DNA of 64,000 bases, taken from the NCBI GenBank assembly GCA_910591455.2, contig OU342807.1, positions 4,293,430 through 4,357,429 on the forward strand, in the 5' to 3' direction. The stretch comes from Pholis gunnellus (Eukaryota > Chordata > Actinopteri > Perciformes > Pholidae). The notes beneath the pieces are model-generated. The model was not told where the DNA came from. It did not search any database and worked only from the letters and a program-made list of their open reading frames with translations. Below, in pieces: positions 24,493 to 36,400 of the stretch (position 1 is its first letter; each line of letters begins with the position of its first letter). The position numbers and the translations under genes were made by a program.

Positions 24493-27178
24493 GTTGTTAC
24501 TGATAAATCACTCTCCCATTTTGAAAAACAACCCAACAACAATGGAAAAAAAGGAAACAACACCTGTATGTACTTTATGTACAGCCAGATTAGCATCTAT
24601 AATCTCTCTTTAATAGTTTCACTGTACACATTGAAGGACAACAATCATTTACAGGCAAACTGAACAGGTTTTATTCAGTCCGAAGGTTCAGCTCTGAAAA
24701 CAACAAAATATAAATCTGACTAGAGTTCAGCTGCCTACATCACGACTGACTAGTGTTACTGCTCGTGTAGTGTGGGTGACCATGATCAGTGTAAAATGGT
24801 AAATTAGATTAAAGTAATGGAAAACACACTGATTCTATTGCTCTGAAAGTGAAATAAAGTAGACGGCTGTGAATAGAGTCTGGTATTGTTGAGGTTGATT
24901 CTGGTTCAGCTCTTGTCGGATTATTTGAGTACGGATATAAACCAAAAATATGGAGCAAAAAACACCTTTACTTTATTTTATTTAGGCTTTACTTTCATTC
25001 ATTTGCAGACAGGATTAACAACAAACAACCAGACTCCATTCAAAATCACCACAAATCTGTTCCTGTCACTTGCAGCACAGTCCCAATGTGATTCTGCTCA
25101 TTTCCTGCATCCACTGAATGTTTCCTGTCACTTTAAATCAGCGGTTCCCAAACTTTTCTTTTGGCTCATGACCCTTTAAAAAGGAGCCACACAAACCCTT
25201 TCGTCACGAGTGATGTTCAACTCTCTCTCAAGTTATTCCAGTTGGATTGTGTTTTTGAGGTCTGCAGAGATCCAGATTTCATCTCCGTGTCCAGACTGTA
25301 GCCGAGTCTAAATGTTCTGAATCTAGTGAAACATTTGCTGTTGGTTGAAAGGTTGAGTACGTCCACAAGAAGACAGTTTTATCGTTTTCTCTCCGTACAT
25401 GTTCAAATATCATAAATATTATTGTTCTGCAAAAATACACATGAATGTAAGCAGAAGGGTGTTCTGGGTAATTGCAGAGAGTGCATCATGTGCCCCTGTG
25501 AGACTCTCTGATTGGTTGATGTAACTTTTCCAAATTTGTCGGACTGGATAAACATGGAAAACACCGCTCTGGTGTATGTTATTGTGGGGAGATTCTTTAG
25601 TAGTTTTCTTCTGGATTTGAAGCAAACGTTTTGGATACAGACATTTCAAAAAGTGCCAGAATCAAAGTTTAAATGTGTCGTATCGTCACATTAAAACAGT
25701 TGATTTAAAGGAACAGTTCACACCAAAAGGACATTTCTGTCACTGAGCTCAGACTGAGATGAGGTGAAGCACCAAAACAACCAGACTCCACACATGTTCT
25801 ACATCGTTTTACAGCAAAGCTGTGTGTTTACGTGTCTCATAAATAAAGTTTGATCTTTCGGCTCAACTAGAAGTCGGTGAATGATTCGCTGACTTGCTCA
25901 CTTTGCGGTTAAAATGTCCCTTAAATTACACCACATTTATAAATAGATCTGCTGTAATACTTAAAAACTGTACACATATCTGTTCACCCTTTTTACACCG
26001 TATCGTTTTACGTTAAAAAGAAGAGCAACACAAACTCCCCAAAAGTTTCCCTCCATCCCACCAACACGGCTGCGTTTTTGGAGATGATAATTTGGTAAAA
26101 AGCAAAATCAAAGTGTTATGTAGTGCTAAGAGGTAAAGTCATGTATACGTACGTCTTACAACACCAGCAGAAACCCAAAGGAATAAACTTCACTTTTCAA
26201 GTAAAACAGAAAACACGTCTCTACTTGTATCTTTACAAGTCTGTCACCAAACACAAAGAGTCGTTTAAAAAACTAGTAATCGCTCCAAATAGTGTAGTAA
26301 TAATAATAATAATAGTAATAATAATAATTACACGAAATACAATATCTTCAGGCAGTCAGCACATAAAGCGTTGAGGGGAGCTTGTGTGCAGTTTGGGAAC
26401 TAAACAGTTGTTACGAAAAGTGTTGCACTACCGTTATTTCACAACAAAATGAGCTAATTAGCGTTAGCAACAACAACCGTCAGGTTTAGTAGGAAGCGTC
26501 TCGTTGTCTCGGTTCAATCTTTTGGCTTTAATTTGGCGTCATTAAGTAATTAATAAATACTTTATGTGATCAAAAGTAAAACAGAAAAATGAGAAAAGCT
26601 TCACTGCAGGTTCTCTCGCTGCAGTTTGTCACAAATCTTCAACTATAAATACACAATAAAAAAGCAGCAGGTTTTCAAATGGAGCCTCGCCGCCACAACG
26701 TCGATCAAAACTAATGAACCGGAAGAGATTCAATCCTGAACATTTGGCCAAGAATTAAAACCTGAAATATTTCAGTTAATCCAGATTCATTTGTCGTTGT
26801 TTTTTCAACCTATTTCCCTTTGGAGAGAAGCTCTTGATTTGATCTAGAACCATCATAAGTGTCACATGACGGCAGATGTGGAGGCTCGGTACAGTTTAGT
26901 AGTTATCATCAACGACATGTCACAGCTCTGCAGCCGCTTAAACACTCGGAAGGGTTTCATTTCAAAATGACCGGCTATGTTCTCTGTAGTGTTCATCTTC
27001 GATGTAAAAGAAAAAGCTCTACAGCCAGTGTGTCTGTGCATGTTTGGTGCTCAGGTGGGAATGTGGAGGACACAAATGACCCTGTGTCGACTTTAAACAC
27101 GACACCAAAGAGCGGCAGCACAGTGTTGTCGACAGGAAGTTTAACAAACCATCCAATTCCTGAGCAGCTCTCCTGCTC

Positions 27179-27481
27179 TTAAAGGGCCAGTGTGTAGGAT
27201 TTAAAGGGTTCTATTGGCAGAAATGGAATAAAATATATGTTTGTATTAGAGTGTAAATCACATGATACTAAGAATTATTGTGTATTTGTCAGCTGAGAAT
27301 GAGCTCTTCATATCTAACACCAATCTATGAGCGCCATGTTTCTACAGAGGCTCAGAACGGACAAACCTTTTGAGTTTTTACCTGAAGGCCACCGTAGTTC
27401 TCCGACACACTTGTGAACGGTTGATTGCAATCTGCAAACTCACCACTAGAGGCCTCTACATCCTACACATTGCTCCTTTAA
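27179..27481. mobile_element. piggyBac-type MITE with TTAA ends
   Basis: TTAA at 27179-27182 and 27478-27481 flank terminal inverted repeats: aaagggccagtgtgtaggat on the left, and catcctacacattgctccttt on the right, read inverted. Length is 303 bp with no open frame. This is a well-known teleost repeat type, and the TTAA target is diagnostic of the piggyBac superfamily. Confidence 0.8.
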
Positions 27482-28326
27482 ACTCACAACAACACAAAAT
27501 TCTCACTGCTGCTGCCAAAATCCATTGATTTGTCATCAAAACTACGACACCGATTTCTCTTTTTCTATGGCGAACCACAGCTGACTGTGCAGAGAATAAA
27601 AGCATAGAAATGAAACTCCAGCTAATTGTCTGTGAGTGTTGTTGCTCCAACTATGTGAACGGAGTGACGCATCTTCTCTGATGAAAGGCTTTCTCATTTT
27701 GAAATAAAACTCTTCCGATGTTTGTGATCTGACCTGCTGAGTCACTGTGACTGTCCACTCAGCACAAGTGTCACTGATTCCAGACCAGTGACCGGACCTC
27801 CAGACCTCTACAGGATCTACAAAATCAGACAAAGTCTTCCTCAGGCTGCAGGCAACAACTTAAACGGGAGAAAATTAAAATTACACCAAATTAAGCAAAA
27901 CTTCTAGTGCAGAGTGGGATCTCATCCAGAGTGAAATGAGGGGATTTAATCTTCACTTGTTAGAAAATGAATCATTTTGAAGACAGAATTGTATTTTTTT
28001 TTAAATTAGGTCGTTACTTTTCAAAAAAGTCGATCTTCTCGTGAACAAAATACATTTTCCTCAACACCTAAAATAATTCATGTGAAGAAAAAAGGCACAT
28101 TAATCATGAACAATGTTTAGAAGCAACATCAACAGACACTGGCTGTGTTTGGGGTCAGTGATGGCGGAGAGTTTCTATGTTAAAGAAAAAAGAATTCCAG
28201 CTTTACTAAAAATGTACCGAGAGTTCCTGTTTATTTATATGTTTTGCCACTTCCTGTTTTCATTCATCGTCTCATCCAGAGGTGTCTTTGTTTCGGGACC
28301 CGGGCCAGCCTAAGTCCGAAGAGGGA

Positions 28327-28345
28327 GGGGGGGGGGGGGGGGGGG
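28327..28345 (+). repeat. poly-G run (19 G)
   Basis: Uninterrupted G run about 136 bases beyond the strn stop codon. If transcribed with strn it would be a C19 tract in the 3' UTR. Confidence 0.95.
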
Positions 28346-28480
28346 AATATTTGACAAATCTTTAAAGGAGCAGTCCACGTAAACAGTCACCTTCAGGTTT
28401 TCTGCTTCCCCAGACTCAGAGGTGGAGACGAACTCCACCCTCTCACTTCTCGTTGCCGCTCCACCCTCTGTCGTTTCAGG

Positions 28481-30367
28481 TCATACGAAGACCTTGGCGA
28501 GCGCGTCGGCCCCGGCGCTGCCGATGTAGCACTTGGTGGGGTGGAACGCCACGTCGTGGATCGACTCCTCGGACTTCTTGCGGTGAGCGGTGAACTCCTG
28601 GATGCACGTCTTGCTCTCCATGTTCCACAGACGGATCGAGCAGTCGTGGCCTGGGAGGAAGAGAGAGAGAGAGAGCCAATGAGGAGGGAGGACGGTGTAG
28701 AGCAGGTTCAGGGGGGCGTGTCCAGGGAGCCTAAACCCTGATTGGCTACCTACCCGGAGAGAGGCGGGACTTACGTTTGTATGTTGTTGTTGTTGTTGTG
28801 TAGATTTTTGTACAATTTAGTCCACACAGGATCATTTATATACATTTTGTTGGAATTTTATACTATGACTGTATTCTTACATGTTTTATTTTGTGTATAT
28901 ATATATATATATATATACTGGCTAAGAGAGTAACTAAGCGTATTTCCCAGCACTGGTGGAGACCGGTGTATCAATCTGAATATATATTAAATATCATATT
29001 TGTTTAGGTTGGACTCACTTCCAGACATGAGGTAAAGTCCGTTTGGATCCACAGCGAGACACGTGACCGAGTCCAGGTGAGCAACCATCGAGTGGATCAG
29101 TTTACCTTCAATTCAAAACAGAAGAAGAAAAATGTCACTTTGACACAGATTTATATGAAGAGAAAATATAAGACATGGTGAATCACAATCACTTTTTATT
29201 GAGGCGTATCAAAAAGATAAAAGGAATTCATCTCTTGTAATCAACGTTGTAAGTGTGAGGTAATGCACACAGTACATTGCTAAATGTGTTAAATGTTATT
29301 TTATGAAAAGTTACACTGTTATCTGTTTCTTAATGATGTATCATCACCAGATGTCGGTTCAGATGGACAGAAACGTGTATGAATATTTAACGACATGATG
29401 CATTGAAGAAGACTACGGAACTTTAATCCAATTACCAAACTATAACTAGAATCCCATTAATTGAGTCCAGGTGGACGTTTAGTATTTTGCTTCCATAAAG
29501 TAATTAGCCGTGTGAGAGAGAATCCCGACTGGTATGGGTCAAGCTCCAAAAAACTCCTACATTTACCCATAATGCAACTCAGTAGCAACCTTTATTAGAG
29601 CCCCCCTGCCTGATAAACGGCCACATACAAAGCAAACCCTTTCCACCTTGAATTTGTAGAGCAGGTTTACGTTTATTTATAGTCTGCGAGCTCAAGCTGA
29701 GGTAACCCCGATGATGTCATGGTGATGTCATCTCGACATACCGTACCTCCTGCTGAGCCACCAGACGATTATACAACAGCATTCTCGAGCTGAGTGGGAT
29801 TATTCGTGACAAAGTAAACAGGATTCGACGTGTAAAATTGTTGGCGTGTTGCTTTAAATGTAACAGAAAAGCCTTCTCTGCAGCAGCTGGTGGAGATGAT
29901 GATGATGATGGTGATGATGATGTAATGTTACCTGTGCTATTATCGAAGAACTGGATGTGCCGGTCCTCCTGAGCTGTGATGGTGATTGGCAGCGTGGGGT
30001 GACTCAGCACTCTATTGATCTTGCACGGAGCTTCTGTGTGGAGGCGGACGTGAGAAGGACAACATTAGCATTTCAATACCTACAATCTTCAGTCCATCGG
30101 GACAGAAAGCACTTTGGAGGAGATGGTTTCCTCTCATGGCCACTGCAGGAAACACAGACACCTGAAGCATCAAGGGAACACGCTGCAGGAGAGCGTTCAG
30201 TTTATCTCTGTAAAAGTCAACATTTCATCAATCCAAACCAACAGTGAATGATTATCAAGTATCGTGTGTGTTAAAGCTTTATAGATCTTCTTCCTCTGAG
30301 CCACAGAGCTCCATTGTAACACATTAGTGAGCTGTGTCACTGGGTGACATGTTCCTTCATCACCATG

Positions 30368-30412
<45 letters not shown>

Positions 30413-33400
30413 ACGCACACGCACACGCACACGCAACAAATGTGGATTCATACGCCGCTGAAGATAGTCCCCAACATATGCACTATTTCCTCCTGTTTGT
30501 TTGATTAGAAGCTACAGTGACCAGCTGTTTCAGGAAATTACTGAGCCTGTTTTAAACATGAAACTACATATTTGTGTTTTTAAAAGTGTGCGTCTTCAGA
30601 AGGAACCATTTGTGAGTCTGAATGCATTGAGAGACGGACTAACACAATGTTGGTTTTGATCTTTTTCGGGGGATTTTTTTGACCAGAATAAAAATACAGA
30701 ATAATGCCAGACTGATCCTGTAATGTGGACAGAAGGAATGTGAAGAAAGACAACATCATTTTCAGTTTTATAGCGTCTTAAAAGGACATTTTGCACTAAA
30801 GTAAATACATAATAAGACGAACAAAAGCAGGATTTTAAACAGAGTTCAGATCCTGTTGTTAAGTAAAAGATCAGCACAACATTGTATAAATACTGCAGCA
30901 CAAGTAAAAGTATTTTATTCAGCAGTAGTCTGTTATTCAGCTGCTGTTTGTGCAACCTTGAGGTCTAATTATCTGACTTCTCAGCCTCAGATGGATCAGT
31001 ACTGATCCGATCAGACACTTTCGCCTCATTTGGACTCGTGTGATTGGTCGGTTGATTTACCTGGCGGTCCGGCAGACTCCAGCTTCAGGACGAGCTGCTG
31101 CGTCTCCATGTTGAAGAGTCCGATGTGGCCGGTGGTGAAGGACGTCACCATGTGAGCCGAGTCGCTGCTCACCAGGTCTACCGACGTCGGCACTCCGAGC
31201 TCTGAAACAAACACGGGCAGCAGAGGTTAACCGCGTGGAAGAGACACCGACGAATCAAAAAATGCAACTGTTTAAATGTGAAGAAACCGATGTATACACT
31301 GTGAGCGCTTCCTGATGAGTATTCTTTGAGAGTTTTGTAATATTGTCGCATGTTACGAGTTTCAAATCCAGTGGTGGAATATAAATATGAACATTTTCTC
31401 AAGTAGGTAAAAAAGACTCTGAATATTACGCCCTCATCCAGCTCTTTAATTATGTTTTTATTAATTACCTCAACATCTAGAGCCCTGAAACGCAACATAC
31501 ACATTAATGCAGCAGTAATATTAATCCAGAAACATCAACATTTCACTGGACATTACTTTAAGTACTTTACATACATTTTACTTAAGTACATTTGAAATGC
31601 AGACCTTTTACTTGTAGTGGAGTATTTTCACAGTGTGGTACTAATACTTTCCACCACTGTTTAAATCAGAAAAATCAAATGTATATATAGAAAAATAAAA
31701 CCTTCTTGCAGAGATGTAATTTGGTACGAGAGCCTTTTGCTTTTTTTTAGTTATCAGAAGGTCGGGACGGGTATTAAAGGTCCCGGTGCTAAATTATTAA
31801 AGACCTTAATAAGCTCTGACGTTACTCGTGGTTTTTATTAATACTTAGGAATGTTTTGGTGTAATTTGTTATGTCAGGATTTCCTGTCCTGAAGTAAAGT
31901 TAGTATTTTAACCACAGGAAGTCATCATGATTCATCCCCTGGGGACCGTGAATGTGGACTCCCTCTGATAGTTTCCTGCTGGACCAACGTGTTGACACCG
32001 ATCTCTTTACAGTAACAAACCGCCTGCGTTTCTCACCTCCTCTCTCGTTGAAAACAGCGAGAGACGGCGAGGTGTCGGCGGCGTTCCACAGCCGGACCGT
32101 CCCGTCGGCCGAGCAGGAGAGGAGGCGCTGGTGAGCCGAGCTGTAGACCAGACCCCACACCGAGTCCGTGTGACCACACAGCGCCCCCCGCAGGACAGAG
32201 GGCTCTGCGGGAAAAAAACAACAACAATCAAAACGTGAGGCGTCAAGAATACACTTCCTGCAACAGCCGTCCTAAATGATTGCTGGGACGTACCATATGA
32301 GTCGTAGGGGTCGATGTTGGGGTTGGGGGTGTTCCAGCTCTGGACGGTACCGTCCACCCCCCCACTGAAGCACTGCTCACCACTCGAGCTCATGGTGACG
32401 CACAGCACAGCACCGCTACGCGGGGGGGAGACATCCTTTACTTCAACAACGTTTCATACCAGTACCCAGACATTTCTGTATTAATAATGAATAATATGTA
32501 TGAGTGCTGTTTGCATACAGTTTCATTAAAACATTTTTAAGACTTTTAAGGAATGAAAGTGATTATTAAGACTTGACTTTTAGGATTACTCTTGGATTTA
32601 TTCTGATGGTAAATCTGAATTCTAGATTTTTGGTAATTTTCTCATATTTTATTTCACTTTGTTTCATAGAATTAACCCAAAATGTATCTTAAACTCGGAT
32701 GTTATGTGAACGTTCTGGTGCTGAGCTCAACCTCTGAGCTGTAAATTGAGCTGTTTTCTATAAAGTAAGAGTGAAGTAGAGCAAGATATCAGAATATATT
32801 TAATACTCAAACAAAGATGTGTAATGAGGAGTATGACTTGTGTAAAGTACAGCACACAGTTTTGAGAACCTTTACAAAGTGGTAAAGAGGATCTCACCTG
32901 TGAGCTCTGAATGTATAGATGGGCTCCACGTCTAAAGCAGCACATCTGGAGGATTATAAACACAGAACAGAGTTTGTATTAAGAGAAAAAAACACTAAAA
33001 CATGATCAGATATACGATTAGAAAAACAGAAACAAAGGCCCGTCTCTCGTATCAGACTGCTTCAATGAATTAAATATAGTTTACACTCACTTCTTGGCGG
33101 GCGCCGTCTTCTGGAGGTTCCACAGTTTGAGGGTGTGATCCTCGGAGGCGGTGACCAGGACGGGCTCCACCGGGTGGAAGGCCAGACTCCGGACCGAATC
33201 AAAGTGGCTCCGCAGGGTGAACTTTGGGTTCCAGGTTTTCCTCAGAGCGTCCGTGTTGTTGGTGATCTGAGGGGCAGAATCCACGTGATGATGATGGTTT
33301 GTAGCCTTTAAAGCAGAATGACAAAACTCTACATAATCAGAGAACATTCCTGATCTCAGGTATGTTTGCCGACACAACTGGAATGTAAAGGAGTCCTCAC

Positions 33401-36400
33401 TTGTTGCTGTTTGGGAGAAAGTTACCCTGTAATTTATTGTTTATTCTGCTAAAAAACTAAAATGGATATCACAAAATAAAAAGAATAAAATTGAATTAAA
33501 AACATTCAATTGAAAAACTATTGAAGGCTTAAAGGAGTAGTTCAACATTTTGTGAAACGTTGACGAACGTGTCCGTAGATAAATGAGGCTCCAGCCAGCA
33601 GCGGGTTAGCTTAGCTTAGCATAACGACTGGAAACAGAGGGTAACAGGTAGCCTGGTTCTGGTTCTGGTCCGAAGGTAACGAAGTCCACCAACCAGCGTT
33701 TCTAAAGCTCTCTGATGTGTAGCAGGTTAGAATTTCTTTTATTAAATTAGTGTAAAAATGTAAAGTTTTGTTTCCTCACAGGGACGACAAGACTCGAGGA
33801 AGTCTCTTTATTAAACTTAAAAAAAATGTTTTTCCAAGTATTTCTTAAAATGTGAACAATAATAATAAAATGATACAAATAAAATGGAATAGCTGAAATG
33901 AAAATAACAAGTTTCTTTCTTTTTGCGTGTACCTTTTTAAGTGATTTACCATTTTTCATTAGTGTTGTTGAGGGGAGGCCTGACGGCTGGAGTCCGGTTC
34001 TGAAGCCGTCTGGCTGCTAAAGAGTTCTTTGTGTTTTTCTTCACTTCTAATCCTCTGTAAACAGTCAGACTGACTGTTTGTTGTACTCACGTCGTACGCC
34101 AGGCTGTCGGCCTCGTTGGCGACCGTCAGTCCGGCCAGTTCTCCCAGTCCCAGCTCGTTAGAAACCGCCTCGTCCACTCGGCCCATTATGAACGACTTCC
34201 CAGACGACGGCAGGAATGTCATCGCCTCTACGGAGACAAAGCAGGCAGCTGGGATAAGAAAGACCTTCGTGAACGACATTATTCACAACTAACTAATAAT
34301 GTTAATAAGTTGGTTCACAGAACCAGAAGTGAATGCAGAAGGAGGGCAGGTTACCGTCCTCAGGGCGCCCCACTTCCTGCTCATTGAGTCTGGGTACACT
34401 GGGGCGGGAGGGGGGCGCTACTGGCGTCTGCATGGAGGGCTCCTCATTCTCCCGCAGGTTAGCCAGCATGTCCTGGAGCCGAGACCGGTTTGGTCCTGGA
34501 GGAGGAGGAGGAGGAGGAGGAGGAGGAGGAGGAGGAGGAGGAGGAGGAGGAGGAGGAGGAGGAGGAGGAGGAGGAGGAGGAGGGACAGTGGGAAAAGAAG
34601 AAGGAGACAAGAATCAGAAGAGGAAAACAGAAAGGCCAAGTCAGGAAAAAGGCAGAGGAATAATGGAAAGAAAAGGAGAGAGATGGAAAAAAAGTCATCA
34701 GCACAATGGAGGCAAAATAAGTCTTATGAGTTCATATTGTCACAAAAGAGAAACAATCAACATGAAGGAAGGATATAAATAAAGCAGAAGATGATGCAGC
34801 AGCAGCAGCAGCAGCAGCTCTGTGCAGGATCGATCAGAGGAGATGAAGGCAAATAAAACCAGAGAAACAACGTGACAGTAAACAGAAATAATAAGAAGAA
34901 GAAGAAACGTAGATGAAATGCACCGGCTGCAGACAGTGAAGAAACACACAGGAATGTTTAGAGATGCACTCATATCGTCACCAAATATCGTCACAATTCA
35001 TCAATATCAGAAAACTGCACGACTGTGACATTATGTCAACGGCATAATCCATTTAGAGAAAAGCCAATTAAGGATGACGGATCTCTCTGGTGCTGATAAA
35101 TGGATTTAAACTCTAATGCTTCACTAAGAACCAGAGGAAGAGATTAGACTAAATGTGATGGTTTAAAGTCGGTGCATTCTACGATCTACAAAACAAAAAG
35201 GAACGCCAGGATATTAAAAGAGGAACACAAATGTAACCAAGACCAGAGCTTTTTCTCAAAGGAGACAAAACAAAGGAGGCAGAGGACACAGGGAGGATAG
35301 AGGGACGTCCACATTAGTTCCCTCCAACACTAAACACCTTTAAACCTCTGAGACAAAGCAGAGTGAGATCAGAGACCGATGTATAGCTATGAACAGGGGA
35401 TTAAAGTGAGACTTTAAGGGTTATAGCGTTGGTGAGGTAGAATAAATGGGCTGGTATGGTTAAATGTTTGTGAATAAGCCAAACAGATCAAAAGTGAATT
35501 GACTAAATGTCAACTAAATGGTTCGGCTTTCGAGATACTGATAAACATCTGAAGCTGGAAATGTTGAATAAAATATGTGTCAGACTGAGAGGAGAGAAAA
35601 CGGATAAACAAAGTGATTCAAAGGAACAAAAATAAAAAAAACATCAGGATGAGGAGAGAGGATGAGCTGCAGGCCTGGTCCAGGACTTACTCTTTACCCC
35701 CTTCTTGCCCTTGCGTTCCTTCCTGTACCGCTCCTTGAGCTGGGCTATCAGTTCCTGGTCCACGTCCCAGGCCACTTCCCCCAGAGGAGACTCTTCCTTC
35801 TCTACAGGCCAGCAGGGGGAGGAAGAGGAGGAGGAGGAGGAGGAGGAGGAGGAGGAGGAAAGTGGGGTAGAAACCTGTTATAAGTGTCTGTATGCACTAC
35901 GACATATCGAACTTGACTTTGACAAACCTACTGAGGCAGACGGGACGAGGAGGAAAGTTTTTTTAGGAGGGAAATCTTTTGTAGTCTTTTGTAGTTTTGG
36001 CCAAAAATTCTTTCAGTTGTGATGTAAACCTCTGGTTTGGAAGCGGAAAATGTAGACAACTGTAATGTTGCTTTAAATGAATACTTAAAGCTAGGGTTGG
36101 TAATGTTGAGAAACTAGCAAAGAGTATGCAACCTAAAAACCCAGCAAGAAGCAGCAACTAGCTCCAAAACACACTAAATCTAGCAAGAAAGTGGCCAAGT
36201 CTTCAACACTGACAGTCCGTCCCTTCAGGCCTCCCTCTAAAGCCCCTCCCCCAAAGTTAGCGTTATGAACGTACACAAAGAACATTGTCAGAACATTGCT
36301 GCTGCTGTTGGAATGTGATGAGAATTTCAGCAAACACAACACAAAAGAAGAATATTACCAACAATAGCTTTAAAAAAAAGTTGATTCATTTTCTTTCCTG

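Larger units (their letters stand above)
24470..28480 (-). other. strn downstream region, possibly long 3' UTR
   Basis: No coding segment is recognisable. It contains a TTAA-flanked MITE (27179-27481), a run of 19 G (28327-28345) and short ATA repeats near 26300. It may be a long 3' UTR or intergenic DNA. Confidence 0.4.

Noticed and set aside
34299..34778. Open frames of 100-160 codons encoding long Arg, Gly, Pro or Ser runs
   Set aside because: They are translations of the (GGA)n repeat in a strn intron.
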